NCBI GenBank assembly: GCA_002396645.1
Contig: DGYI01000003.1
Coordinates: 83,284-147,283 of the forward strand
Reading direction: 5' to 3'
Source: Firmicutes bacterium UBA5010
GTDB taxonomy: Bacteria; Bacillota; Clostridia; Tissierellales; Sedimentibacteraceae
Length of the DNA: 64,000 nucleotides
Shown: one piece after another, positions 43,931-52,495 of the stretch
Position numbering within the stretch: position 1 is the first letter of the stretch
Layout of the letters: the number at the start of each line of letters is the position of its first letter
The notes under the pieces: model-generated
Database searches by the model: none
Seen by the model: the letters and a program-made list of their open reading frames with translations, nothing else
What the model was told of the DNA's origin: nothing
Position numbers and translations under genes: made by a program

Positions 43931-45190
43931 ATGGGGAGTTTCATTATAAACGGCGGCAATAAATTAGAAGGAATAGTCGAAATAAGCGGATCTAAAAATT
44001 CTGCATTGCCTATACTAGCAAGCACTATTTTGCATGGAAGAGAGTACATAATAAAAAATGTACCGGATATAGATGACGTTAGAAGAATGCTTGAAATATT
44101 AATATTATTGGGATGTTCTGCAAGCTACGAGAATGGCTGTTGCTATATTAATACTAAAAATTTGAATACATACGATATATCTGATGCACTTTCGAAAAAG
44201 CTTAGATCATCTATTATTTTTTTGGGACCGATGCTTGCGCGCAATAAAATGGCAAAGATTACTTATCCGGGAGGCTGCGATATAGGCTCAAGGCCTATAG
44301 ATTTGCATTTGTACGGATTGAAGAAACTGGGAGTTGATGTGGTTGAGGAGGGTGAGTTTGTTTTGTGCACTGCCGACAATACTCACAATAGCGACATAAG
44401 ACTTGGATATCCCAGCGTAGGGGCTACAGAAAATATTATGCTTTTTGCTTTAAGCGTAGAGGGAACAACAAAAATTTTTAATGCAGCAAAAGAGCCTGAG
44501 ATACTTGATTTGCAAAAATTCTTGGTAAAATGCGGATATAAAGTTCATGGAGCAGGAACAGACACAATAACAATATCAGGTGATAAAGATATATCTCATG
44601 ATGAGACTGTCGAGTACAGCATTATTTCCGACAGAATAGAGGCAGGAACATTTATGGCACTGGCTGCTGCTACTAACAGTAAAATTTGTATAAAAAATGC
44701 TGACAAAGATCATTTAAGCAACATAATAAAATTATACAAAGACGCAGGATGTTTAATAGATGATGTTGAGGATTATATTTATATAATAAACAATGATAGA
44801 ATTAAAGCTGTAAATAAAGTTGTTTCACGACCTTATCCGGGATTTCCTACTGATATGCAGGCTCAGCTTATGGCTTCGCTGTGCATTTCTGACGGAATAT
44901 CATTTATTGAAGAGACTGTTTTTGAAAATAGATATAAACATGTCAATGAGTTGAATAAGATGGGGGCAAATATTGTTGTGCAGGATAATCTGGCAATTAT
45001 TAACGGAGTAAATAAACTGCACGGTGATACGGTTAATGTAAGAGATCTTCGCGGGGGTGCTGCTCTTGTTATAGCGGCCTTGTCAGCCGAAGGAAAAACT
45101 GTAGTTGATAATATACATCACGTAAACAGGGGATATGAAAAATTTGCTTTTAAGTTGCAGGAATTAGGTGCTGATATTATAGAAAATTAA
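43931..45190 (+). CDS. murA: UDP-GlcNAc 1-carboxyvinyltransferase MurA
   Basis: A 419-residue enzyme of the EPSP-synthase fold that performs the first committed step of peptidoglycan precursor synthesis, using phosphoenolpyruvate. Motifs: LEGIVEISGSKNSALPILAS, GGCDIGSRPIDLH with the active cysteine (about residue 116), PSVGATENIMLFAL, ISDRIEAGTFMALAA and RPYPGFPTDMQAQLMA. The cysteine predicts fosfomycin sensitivity. Two ATG codons are in tandem. The second (43931) is better spaced from GGAGG, so it is used. Location in the dcw cluster between murG and ftsQ is seen in several Firmicutes. Confidence 0.94.
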   Translation: MGSFIINGGNKLEGIVEISGSKNSALPILASTILHGREYIIKNVPDIDDVRRMLEILILLGCSASYENGCCYINTKNLNTYDISDALSKKLRSSIIFLGPMLARNKMAKITYPGGCDIGSRPIDLHLYGLKKLGVDVVEEGEFVLCTADNTHNSDIRLGYPSVGATENIMLFALSVEGTTKIFNAAKEPEILDLQKFLVKCGYKVHGAGTDTITISGDKDISHDETVEYSIISDRIEAGTFMALAAATNSKICIKNADKDHLSNIIKLYKDAGCLIDDVEDYIYIINNDRIKAVNKVVSRPYPGFPTDMQAQLMASLCISDGISFIEETVFENRYKHVNELNKMGANIVVQDNLAIINGVNKLHGDTVNVRDLRGGAALVIAALSAEGKTVVDNIHHVNRGYEKFAFKLQELGADIIEN

Positions 45191-45208
45191 AATGAGAGAT
45201 AAAAAAAT

Positions 45209-45985
45209 ATGAGAGAAAAAAAACGCAGGAAAAAAGTACGAAGAAAAATAAGAAAGATATATATAAGTACAGTAGCTGTGATTATGGCTACTGTTACTGT
45301 TGTTTTTTGTGCTAATTATCTCATGTATAAAACCGATATATTTAATATTACGGGATTTAAAATAGAAGGTCATAAGGTGTATTCATTTGAATACCTAATT
45401 TCTAAGACAGGCGTGGCTATAGGACAGAAATTATTCTCAATAAATCGGAAAGAGATAGAAGAAATACTTGAAAAGGAAGTATATATTGAAGATTGTAAGG
45501 TTTCTTACTACATTCCCAATAAGGTCAGTATAAAAATTACCGAAAGAGAAGAAAGATATCTTATATACTACAACGACGATACTGTAATAACCGACAAATA
45601 TGCCTATGCTTTAGATGGAAATTATCAAAATAATGAGTTATTTCCTATTGAAAGTTTTGTTCCTGTGATATACAATGTAGGAGAAGAAGTAAAAATTGAT
45701 GGCTTACACAGCTTTAATAAAATAAATGAGCTGTTAAAATATTCTGATTCATTAAGTGAGGGTGATAAAATACAAAAGATTTATATTTATGAAGAAAATA
45801 TAATATCTTTAGATACTAAATATGGTATGCAAATAAAATTTGAGCTTAATGAAGATTCCGAATACAGCTATAAATTTGGATTAACTGTCATAAAAACACG
45901 GCTTCAAGAAGGAGAAGAAGTAAAAGGATGCTTATTAGATTTTACAAAAGGAGACAGTCCGGTATTTTCTTACGGAACAAATTAG
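45209..45985 (+). CDS. ftsQ: Cell division protein FtsQ/DivIB
   Basis: A 258-residue bitopic protein. The N-terminus is strikingly basic (REKKRRKKVRRKIRK), followed by one helix (residues ~18-38). The POTRA domain comes next (FNITGFKIEGHKVYSFEYLISKTGVAIGQKLFSIN), and then the FtsQ beta domain (residues ~110-230, CKVSYYIPNKVSIKITEREERYLI). It links FtsL/DivIC and the transpeptidase in the divisome. Short acidic/hydrophobic end; length usual for clostridial FtsQ. It follows murA by 18 bases. Confidence 0.9.
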   Translation: MREKKRRKKVRRKIRKIYISTVAVIMATVTVVFCANYLMYKTDIFNITGFKIEGHKVYSFEYLISKTGVAIGQKLFSINRKEIEEILEKEVYIEDCKVSYYIPNKVSIKITEREERYLIYYNDDTVITDKYAYALDGNYQNNELFPIESFVPVIYNVGEEVKIDGLHSFNKINELLKYSDSLSEGDKIQKIYIYEENIISLDTKYGMQIKFELNEDSEYSYKFGLTVIKTRLQEGEEVKGCLLDFTKGDSPVFSYGTN

Positions 45986-46007
45986 AAAGGGGAATAGATT
46001 TTAAGAA

Positions 46008-46739
46008 ATGAGAAAAACATACATAAACGCTATACTATTTTGCTTAAGTTTAATTTTAGGTTTTTTAATTATATCTCTATACGATTCTTCAAAAAATGTT
46101 TTAGATGATGATAATATAACTGAGCGAAGAATTTCTTTGCTAAGAAAAGAAATTGATAAAGCGGATATTGAAAAAAGATCATTATATGATAACATCAATA
46201 CTTTAAAATCAGAAATCGGGGATTTAGAAGAATTGCTTGAAAAAAGCAAAAAGGGTTTCGAAGATTTAGAAAATGAACTAAAAAATTATAAGGTTTTATC
46301 AGGCGGCTTTGATGTGAACGGGCCGGGAATTATAATTAACATAAATGGATCAAGCGAAGACGGCGGATATTTTGGGAGCATTGATATAGTAAACGGATAT
46401 TATAATATTTTAAGTATAATAAGCTATCTGAACTCTGCGGGAGCTGAAGCCATATCTATAAATGATCAAAGATTCACTTCATATACCGAAATTGTTCCGG
46501 TAAATAATTATTTGAATATTAACGGAAAACAAGTAGTAGCTCCTATAGAAATAAAAGCTATCGGAGATAAGAGGACATTAGAATCAGCTGTTAACTTTCC
46601 GAGTGGTATTTTAGAGCAGATGAAATATATGGGATTTGAGATTGAAGTTATTGAAAGTGATAATATAAAAATAAACGGATTAGGTAATATAAAAGAGTTT
46701 AAACATGCAATACCTTTTGACTCCGAAGATACCGAGTAG
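46008..46739 (+). CDS. DUF881 family protein, first copy
   Basis: A 243-residue protein with an N-terminal anchor (residues ~5-22), a coiled coil (residues ~38-88) and a compact C-terminal domain. That domain has GPGIIININGS, YYNILSIISYLNSAGAEAISINDQRFTSYTEIV and INGKQVVAPIEIKAIGD, the pattern of DUF881 (YlxW/YlxX-like). The family sits beside ftsQ/ftsZ in many Firmicutes and is thought to act at the envelope in division, without a proven biochemical role. It is about one third identical by eye to the next gene, so the pair probably arose by tandem duplication and may form a heteromer. The ribosome binding site AAAGGGG is somewhat distant. Confidence 0.85.
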   Translation: MRKTYINAILFCLSLILGFLIISLYDSSKNVLDDDNITERRISLLRKEIDKADIEKRSLYDNINTLKSEIGDLEELLEKSKKGFEDLENELKNYKVLSGGFDVNGPGIIININGSSEDGGYFGSIDIVNGYYNILSIISYLNSAGAEAISINDQRFTSYTEIVPVNNYLNINGKQVVAPIEIKAIGDKRTLESAVNFPSGILEQMKYMGFEIEVIESDNIKINGLGNIKEFKHAIPFDSEDTE

Positions 46740-46748
46740 GTGATTTAT

Positions 46749-47474
46749 ATGGAAAAATCCAATGTATTTAAAATTCCGACATTTCTTATTCTATTTTCAC
46801 TCATAATCCTTATGCTTTATTATTCAAATGTGGACTTTGATGTAGATGAACTGTTTAAAGTAAAAAAAATGAATGAGATGAAGAATTCTTTAAACGATGC
46901 AACAACTGAAATATCTAAATTGAAAAAAGAGCTTTCGGAGCATGAAGATAAAATAAAGAACATTAAAAAAGATATAGAAGATTTATTTAATGATAATATA
47001 GAAACTCATTTGGGTATAGCTCAACTGGAATTAGTAAGCGGAGCTACGGATCTTCGCGGACCCGGAATTAATATAAGAATGACGGATAATTTAACAGATG
47101 ATCCGCTTAATATTAATTATAAAATTGTTCATGATCTTGATGTTAGGATGATTATAAACGATTTAAACAGTGCGGGAGCTGAAGCAATAGCTATAAACGG
47201 AAAAAGGATACTCAGTACAACCGAGGTTATATGCATCGGACCTGTAATCAGAATAAACGGCGAGGCTGTAGCTGCCCCTTTTATTATAAAGGCAATAGGC
47301 GATCCCGATATTCTTTTGGAAAAAACAATTACATCTCCGGATTCTTATGCGTATGATTTAAAAACTAATTACGGAATTGATATAACAGCAATAAAGAGAA
47401 ATGACATAAGTATCTCTAAGAATAAAGAAAAATTTAATACTAAATTTGCTAAATTATATGAAGAAGGTGAATAA
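46749..47474 (+). CDS. DUF881 family protein, second copy
   Basis: A 241-residue paralogue of the preceding gene with the same order: one N-terminal helix (residues ~8-25), a coiled coil (MKNSLNDATTEISKLKKELSE and following) and the DUF881 domain with LRGPGINIRMTDN, VHDLDVRMIINDLNSAGAEAIAINGKRI and EAVAAPFIIKAIGDPD. I chose the ATG at 46749 after TAGGTGA; a GTG at 46740 is in frame but lies inside that site. It ends directly at the start of the sbp gene. Function unknown; context says division or wall assembly. Confidence 0.85.
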   Translation: MEKSNVFKIPTFLILFSLIILMLYYSNVDFDVDELFKVKKMNEMKNSLNDATTEISKLKKELSEHEDKIKNIKKDIEDLFNDNIETHLGIAQLELVSGATDLRGPGINIRMTDNLTDDPLNINYKIVHDLDVRMIINDLNSAGAEAIAINGKRILSTTEVICIGPVIRINGEAVAAPFIIKAIGDPDILLEKTITSPDSYAYDLKTNYGIDITAIKRNDISISKNKEKFNTKFAKLYEEGE

Positions 47475-47822
47475 ATGATATTTGCATTAATAGGTATAGC
47501 CTGTGGAATTTTACTGGGATATTTTACGAAATTCGGAAACAATTTAGACCCTCAATACTCTGTCTATATGTTATTATTTATATTAGCGATATCAAATTCT
47601 ATATTTACGATATTATCTAAAAAAAATATGGATGAATTTAAAATTAAATATTGCTTTATATATGTATTTGTTGATATAATAGTAGCGGTAGTAATAGGGT
47701 TTGTAAGTGAAAAATTAGGATTGCCGTTATATTTAGCAGTTATTTTTGCTTTTGGAAATAACATATATAAAAATCTTAGTTTAATAATAACTTCATTAAC
47801 CAAAAATATAGTCAAGCAATAA
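47475..47822 (+). CDS. sbp: Small basic protein Sbp (DUF1290)
   Basis: A 115-residue protein with four predicted membrane helices and little else. MIFALIGIACGILLGYF at the start and YSVYMLLFILAISNSIFTIL fit DUF1290, known as Sbp in Bacillus where it lies beside the ylxWX genes just upstream of ftsA-ftsZ. The role is unproven. Its ATG follows the previous stop without a gap and uses GAAGGTG in the upstream gene, so it is translationally coupled to the DUF881 gene. Confidence 0.85.
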   Translation: MIFALIGIACGILLGYFTKFGNNLDPQYSVYMLLFILAISNSIFTILSKKNMDEFKIKYCFIYVFVDIIVAVVIGFVSEKLGLPLYLAVIFAFGNNIYKNLSLIITSLTKNIVKQ

Positions 47823-47906
47823 TAAAATCATCATGATACGATAATTGCTTGATGATAATTACTTCGCAATTATTATTAAAAAGATATATGAATATTTATT
47901 AATATA

Positions 47907-47915
47907 TGTTATACT
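47907..47915 (+). promoter_or_regulatory. Candidate extended -10 promoter for ftsZ
   Basis: TGTTATACT: a TG one base upstream of a TATACT hexamer, about 50 bases before the ftsZ start, with no good -35. A stem (ATAATTGC/GCAATTAT, within 47840-47872) precedes it. This would let ftsZ be expressed apart from the mur genes. Confidence 0.5.
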
Positions 47916-47963
47916 GTGTTTTATATTAAAATTGAAAAAAACTCTTGAGTTGGAGGTTACTAT

Positions 47964-49031
47964 ATGTTTGAATTTGACGCAAAAAATGATGGACTGGCTA
48001 ATATAAAGGTCATAGGAGTAGGCGGCGGCGGCAATAACGCAGTAGATAGAATGATTGAGGCTGGTGTCAAAGGAGTTACCTTTGTAGCAATAAACACTGA
48101 TAAGCAGCAGCTGGAGCGTTCTAAGGCAGAGATAAAGTTTCAAATAGGGGAAAAGCTGACTAACGGACTTGGTGCGGGAGCCAAGCCAGAGATAGGGGAA
48201 AAAGCCGCTGAAGAAAATAAATCAGATATAGTAGACTTAGTAACGGGTGCGGATATGGTATTTATTACTGCCGGAATGGGCGGGGGAACCGGAACGGGTG
48301 CAGCACCATATATCGCAGGAATTGCCAAAGCACAAGGAATTTTAACCGTAGCTGTAGTTACAAAACCATTCATGTTTGAAGGTATGAAAAGGTCTAAAAA
48401 TGCTGAGGTAGGACTTAGAAAATTAAAAGAAAATATAGATTCACTGGTTATTATTCCAAATGACAAACTATTGGAAATTTCAGATAAAAAGACTACAATG
48501 ACAGAAGCATTTAATTTTGCCGATGAAGTTTTAAGACAAGGTATACAGGGTATATCTGATTTGATTGCTATTCCTGCTATGCTTAATTTGGATTTTGCGG
48601 ATGTAAAATCTATAATGCAGGGACAAGGTCTGGCCCACATGGGTATAGGATTTGCGTCCGGAGATAACAGAGCTGTAAATGCTGCTAAACAGGCAGTTCA
48701 AAGTCCGCTTCTTGAAACATCCATAAATGGAGCAAGAGGGGTTATATTAAATATAACAGGCGGATTAAGCATGGGTATACATGAGGTCAATGAAGCTGCA
48801 AGATTAATACAGGAGGCAGCAGATCCTGAAGCTGAAATAATCTTTGGTGCGAACGTTGAAGAGGAAATGGGAGATTCCATAAAGGTAACAGTTATTGCTA
48901 CCGGATTTGGTAACGATCAAGAGGATAGAGTAGTATTTTCAAATGAAAAAACAAAGGATAATCCGAACATCGTCAAAGAAAAGGAAAAAGACCCGTTTGA
49001 TTTTGAATTGCCGGGATTTTTGAGAAAATAA
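47964..49031 (+). CDS. ftsZ: Cell division tubulin homologue FtsZ
   Basis: A 355-residue GTPase that polymerises into the Z ring. The N-terminus reads IKVIGVGGGGNNAVDRMIEAG. The tubulin signature is GGGTGTGAAPYIA, with NTDKQQL and the T7 loop NLDFADVKSIM. The variable C-terminal linker is short (about 15 residues), followed by the conserved tail DFELPGFLRK that binds membrane tethers such as FtsA or SepF. No ftsA lies in this cluster, so SepF may be the main tether. A strong GGAGG-like site (GTTGGAGG) precedes the ATG. Confidence 0.97.
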   Translation: MFEFDAKNDGLANIKVIGVGGGGNNAVDRMIEAGVKGVTFVAINTDKQQLERSKAEIKFQIGEKLTNGLGAGAKPEIGEKAAEENKSDIVDLVTGADMVFITAGMGGGTGTGAAPYIAGIAKAQGILTVAVVTKPFMFEGMKRSKNAEVGLRKLKENIDSLVIIPNDKLLEISDKKTTMTEAFNFADEVLRQGIQGISDLIAIPAMLNLDFADVKSIMQGQGLAHMGIGFASGDNRAVNAAKQAVQSPLLETSINGARGVILNITGGLSMGIHEVNEAARLIQEAADPEAEIIFGANVEEEMGDSIKVTVIATGFGNDQEDRVVFSNEKTKDNPNIVKEKEKDPFDFELPGFLRK

Positions 49032-49069
49032 TAAAAATAGTATAATAAGTTATAAGTGTTAATAATTTG

Positions 49070-49099
49070 GGATACAGTATAGTATATGTATCCTTTTAT
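49070..49099 (+). terminator. Probable terminator after ftsZ
   Basis: GGATAC (49070-49075) pairs with GTATCC (49088-49093), with an A/T-rich partly self-complementary loop and TTTTATTAT after it. Modest stem strength. Confidence 0.55.
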
Positions 49100-49224
49100 T
49101 ATGATAAGACAGATAAGACGACAAGAGTTTTTCAATCTTGAGATAGATAACACAAATAAAAAATAGGCACTGAGACCATGAAAAATATAGAGGTTCTTTG
49201 TGCAGAGGAGGCACAGACATATAA

Positions 49225-50823
49225 ATGATAACAATAACAGAATTAGGCTTGCAGTTTGGAGGAAGCAAACTGTTCAGCGAGGTAAATTTAAAATTTACTC
49301 CGGGAAACTGCTATGGAGTTATAGGAGCTAACGGAGCGGGAAAATCAACATTTTTAAGAATATTATCAGGAGAGATAGATAATTACACGGGAGAAATATC
49401 AATACCTAATAATATCAGAATGTCGGTATTGAAGCAGGATCATTTCCAATTTGACGAATTTCAGGTACTTGAAACAGTTATAATGGGAAATACAAGGCTT
49501 TATCAGATAATGAAAGAAAAAGATGCATTATATGCAAAGGAAGATTTCAGTGACGAAGATGGTGTAAAGGCATCTGAGCTTGAAGGAGAATTTGCGGAAA
49601 TGAATGGCTGGGAGTCAGAAACAGAGGCAGCGCAATTGCTTCAAGGCTTGGGTATAGGATCTGACTTGCATTATACTTACATGAAGGATTTAAACGGAGG
49701 AGATAAAGTTAAGGTGCTGCTTGCACAAGCTTTATTCGGCCAGCCGGGAATCATACTGCTTGACGAGCCTACAAACAACCTTGATATTCAATCGATAAAA
49801 TGGCTTGAAGAGTTTTTATTCAATTTCGAAGGAACTTTGATAGTTGTATCTCACGACAGACACTTTCTAAATAATGTTTGTACACATATTGTAGATATTG
49901 ATTATAAAAAAATTAAAATGTATGTGGGTAACTATGATTTCTGGTATGAATCAAGTCAGCTTATACAACAGCTTATGAAAGACCAGAACAGAAAAAATGA
50001 AGATAAAATAAAAGAGCTTCAAAACTTTATACAAAGATTCTCAGCTAATAAATCAAAATCCAAGCAGGCAACTGCAAGAAGAAAAATGCTGGATAAATTA
50101 TCTGTTGAAGAGATGCCTTCTTCATCAAGAAGATATCCGTTTGTAGGATTTAAGGCGGACAGAGAAGTAGGAAATGAGATATTGACAGTAGAAGGCTTGT
50201 CAAAAGAAATAGACGGTGTAAAAGTATTAAATAATATATCCTTTAGAATAAACAAGGGAGATAAAATAGCATTTATAGGAGATAACGAACTTTCGCAAAC
50301 CACTTTCTTTAAGATTATAACAGGAGAAATAGAACCTGATTCGGGAAGCTATAAGTGGGGTCAAACAATCACTACTTCGTATTTCCCTAAAGATAATTCT
50401 CAGTACTTCAACAATTGCAATCTGAATTTAATTGATTGGATGAGACAATTCTCGGAAGAACAATCAGAAAGCTTTTTAAGAGGATTTTTAGGAAGAATGC
50501 TGTTTTCTGGAGATGATGTATTTAAGCAAGCCAAGGTTTTATCCGGTGGAGAAAAGGTTAGATGTATGCTGTCAAGAATGATGCTTTCGGGCTCAAATGT
50601 CCTTATTCTTGATCAGCCGACAAACCACTTGGATCTTGAAGCCATAACAGCCGTAAATAATGGATTAATAGACTTTAAAGAGGTTATATTATTCTCATCT
50701 CATGACCATCAATTGATTCAAACAATTGCAAACAGAATTATAGAATTTACAGAAACAGGAATGATAGACAGACTTATGACTTATGACGACTATCTTGAAA
50801 GAAAAGAAGCAGGAACATTATAA
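49225..50823 (+). CDS. ABC-F family ATPase (YkpA/YbiT-like)
   Basis: A 532-residue soluble protein with two ABC domains and no membrane part. Domain 1 is complete: GANGAGKST Walker A, LNGGDKVKVLLAQALFG signature and IILLDEPTNNLD. The P-site tRNA-interaction linker follows (KDQNRKNEDKIKELQNFIQRFSANKSKSKQA). Domain 2 has an altered Walker A, GDNELSQTT, lacking the usual GKS/T lysine, while its signature (LSGGEKVRC) and LILDQPTNHLD are kept. ABC-F proteins act on the ribosome in translation quality control or antibiotic protection; this subgroup is usually housekeeping. Start at 49225, about 14 bases from GAGGAGG. Monocistronic, with a strong terminator. Confidence 0.9.
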   Translation: MITITELGLQFGGSKLFSEVNLKFTPGNCYGVIGANGAGKSTFLRILSGEIDNYTGEISIPNNIRMSVLKQDHFQFDEFQVLETVIMGNTRLYQIMKEKDALYAKEDFSDEDGVKASELEGEFAEMNGWESETEAAQLLQGLGIGSDLHYTYMKDLNGGDKVKVLLAQALFGQPGIILLDEPTNNLDIQSIKWLEEFLFNFEGTLIVVSHDRHFLNNVCTHIVDIDYKKIKMYVGNYDFWYESSQLIQQLMKDQNRKNEDKIKELQNFIQRFSANKSKSKQATARRKMLDKLSVEEMPSSSRRYPFVGFKADREVGNEILTVEGLSKEIDGVKVLNNISFRINKGDKIAFIGDNELSQTTFFKIITGEIEPDSGSYKWGQTITTSYFPKDNSQYFNNCNLNLIDWMRQFSEEQSESFLRGFLGRMLFSGDDVFKQAKVLSGGEKVRCMLSRMMLSGSNVLILDQPTNHLDLEAITAVNNGLIDFKEVILFSSHDHQLIQTIANRIIEFTETGMIDRLMTYDDYLERKEAGTL

Positions 50824-50825
50824 AA

Positions 50826-50866
50826 AACAATTTAGCGGACTTTATGTTCGCTAAATTGTTTTTTAT
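50826..50866 (+). terminator. Intrinsic terminator after the ABC-F gene
   Basis: AACAATTTAGCG (50826-50837) pairs with CGCTAAATTGTT (50849-50860), followed by a T-run. Confidence 0.92.
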
Positions 50867-50939
50867 TTAAGAATCTTTATTTTGATTGTCAAATTGATAC
50901 AATGAATATAATACAACAACTCAATGCACTTTTATTTAT

Positions 50940-52052
50940 CTACATATTTCTCATTTCATAGATTTTTTGAAGTGCGTTTAAACCCCAACTTTTTTCTTCA
51001 GGTGATTCTGAAAACATATACTCTTGCATCATACGGTATCCGAATTTGATAAGAATTATTTCCAGAATGCACATTTCGTAGGGTGTAGGAGTATCTATAT
51101 ATTCCGAAATGCCTTTAAGGTATGCCGGAACAAGTCTGCGATAGTTCTCCTCAAATCTCGCAACATCCATGCCGTCTACAATCAAACTAGCTATGTCCTC
51201 GCCGAGAAAACCCCAACCTGTAGTGTCCCAATCAATGAGTCTTATACTGCCGTCAGAGCAGAAGATGTTTTCATTCCAGAAATCTCGATGGCAAAGCACG
51301 ATGGGAAGTTTTTTTAACTCATTGAATATTTCATCCTTACGGTCGTCAATATCAATAAGCATCTGTTTCAAGTGCTTAGGTATATCACAGACCTTTGAAC
51401 GAAGGCAGCTATATTCAAACGATTTACCTTCAAATAGTTGAATTTTATTATCTTTGAGCATTTGTTTTAAAAACCTCGGTATACGGCACAGTTCGGATAT
51501 AAGGAAGTCGTACTTAAATGTCTGCGTATGCCATTGATTGAACTCTCTTTCAAAAAAACCTTCATCACCAAGGCATGAGATGCTCCTTAAGTTGTCGTGC
51601 TGTTTGGAAACTTTACCTTGAAAACGCCCCAACTCTAACGCTGCTTTCTCAAGCATTTTGATTGTTAGATATTTGCTTGATATTCCATCTATGTACTCTA
51701 TCCATAGTTCTATGTCGCCGTTCCGAAGCTCTGAATGGTAACATTCCGACCAGCGGAGTGAGGGCGTAAAAGCCGTGCCGAGGTCGCTTTGATATAAATC
51801 GTATTCTCTGCGCCATGAATTTGGGTCGCCGGGGCGTTCCCATTTCTTTTGTTTTTTCCAAACGACCTTATACGGTAATTTCTCACCGTCAGCAGTTTCA
51901 GCCATGCCTGTAACAAGTCGTACATCGCCTAATGTTCCGCCTTGAAGCTCTTTCGTTTGGTAGCTTGCATATTGAATGGGCTTGCCGAGCATTCTTCTTA
52001 AAACACGCGTTAGTATTTCGGTGTTTATGATTATTTCATTATGTACATTCAT
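50940..52052 (-). CDS. APH-type phosphotransferase, candidate resistance enzyme
   Basis: A 370-residue soluble kinase of the aminoglycoside phosphotransferase/choline kinase fold. The catalytic loop is CHRDFWNENIF (catalytic Asp257, Asn262) and the metal site is LIDWDTTGWGFLGEDIASL (Asp274). The N-terminal lobe has YKVVWKKQKKWERPGDPNSWRREYDLY with candidate ATP-binding Lys. Substrate cannot be deduced: it is not close to APH(3') or Mph signatures (HGDLHxGN). G+C is visibly higher than in flanking genes, suggesting transfer. GGAGGA precedes the ATG. The leader of about 440 nt upstream carries a promoter, a short leader peptide and two terminators, an arrangement typical of drug-inducible resistance genes. 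Confidence 0.85.
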   Translation of the reverse strand: MNVHNEIIINTEILTRVLRRMLGKPIQYASYQTKELQGGTLGDVRLVTGMAETADGEKLPYKVVWKKQKKWERPGDPNSWRREYDLYQSDLGTAFTPSLRWSECYHSELRNGDIELWIEYIDGISSKYLTIKMLEKAALELGRFQGKVSKQHDNLRSISCLGDEGFFEREFNQWHTQTFKYDFLISELCRIPRFLKQMLKDNKIQLFEGKSFEYSCLRSKVCDIPKHLKQMLIDIDDRKDEIFNELKKLPIVLCHRDFWNENIFCSDGSIRLIDWDTTGWGFLGEDIASLIVDGMDVARFEENYRRLVPAYLKGISEYIDTPTPYEMCILEIILIKFGYRMMQEYMFSESPEEKSWGLNALQKIYEMRNM

Positions 52053-52189
52053 TTTTTAAATCCTCCATTTTTTGATTTGTTTATTCTGCATTACAATGAG
52101 TTTATGCCGTGTTCATACATCCTTTCTCTTTGTTTGGCGATAGCGATATAATGCTCTGCCGAAGTTTTGTAAATCTGTTTTTGGGCATA

Positions 52190-52235
52190 AAAATACCGCG
52201 AACAAGCAGCCTCCTAAGAAGCTGCTTGTTCGCGG
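52190..52235 (-). terminator. Second attenuator hairpin in the phosphotransferase leader
   Basis: A perfect 15-bp stem (CCGCGAACAAGCAGC with GCTGCTTGTTCGCGG, 52196-52210 and 52221-52235). On the minus strand it is followed by TATTTTTATG. It would stop transcripts about 140 bases before the phosphotransferase start. Confidence 0.85.
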
Positions 52236-52262
52236 TGTAAAACCAACAATGTTGGCTTATAA

Positions 52263-52291
52263 TCAAAAAGGGATACGATTCATCGTATCCC
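52263..52291 (-). terminator. First attenuator hairpin in the phosphotransferase leader
   Basis: GGGATACGAT and ATCGTATCCC form a perfect 10-bp stem with a two-base centre (52270-52291). On the minus strand TTTTTG follows directly, the classic form of an intrinsic terminator. Confidence 0.85.
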
Positions 52292-52415
52292 GCTAACAGC
52301 AGTTATTCACGAAAGGTTACTGTTTGCGGCATAGCAAAAGACACGGTCAATATTCCCGTTTTCTTTCATTCCAAATTTCAATCAAAGATTGGAATTTACT
52401 ATGCCCGTTATTCTG

Positions 52416-52445
52416 TTATGTTAAAACCACCAATACCATAGTCAT
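52416..52445 (-). CDS. Leader peptide MTMVLVVLT (candidate)
   Basis: A nine-codon open frame (ATG ACT ATG GTA TTG GTG GTT TTA ACA TAA) beginning about 45 bases after the predicted transcription start. AAAGGGG lies about ten bases upstream of its ATG. A stable structure follows (GGCATAG near 52405 pairing with CTATGCC near 52333, enclosing AATTCC/GGAAT arms), then two terminators. In leaders of erm, cat and ABC-F genes, drug-stalled ribosomes on such hydrophobic peptides refold the RNA to allow read-through. The peptide is too short for any similarity test, so the evidence is position, ribosome binding site and context. Confidence 0.6.
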   Translation of the reverse strand: MTMVLVVLT

Positions 52446-52495
52446 TAAAACACATCCCCTTTCGAGAGTAAAATTTATCCTATTGGATCGATATT

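Noticed and set aside
48140..48640. Long minus-strand open frame inside ftsZ
   Set aside because: No ribosome binding site, composition mirrors the ftsZ coding strand, and no recognisable protein features; it is a shadow of ftsZ.
52190..52470. Inverted repeats as a transposon remnant or CRISPR-like array
   Set aside because: The stems differ from one another, are followed by T-runs on one strand and are arranged after a promoter and a short frame, which fits an attenuator leader better; no transposase remnant is present.
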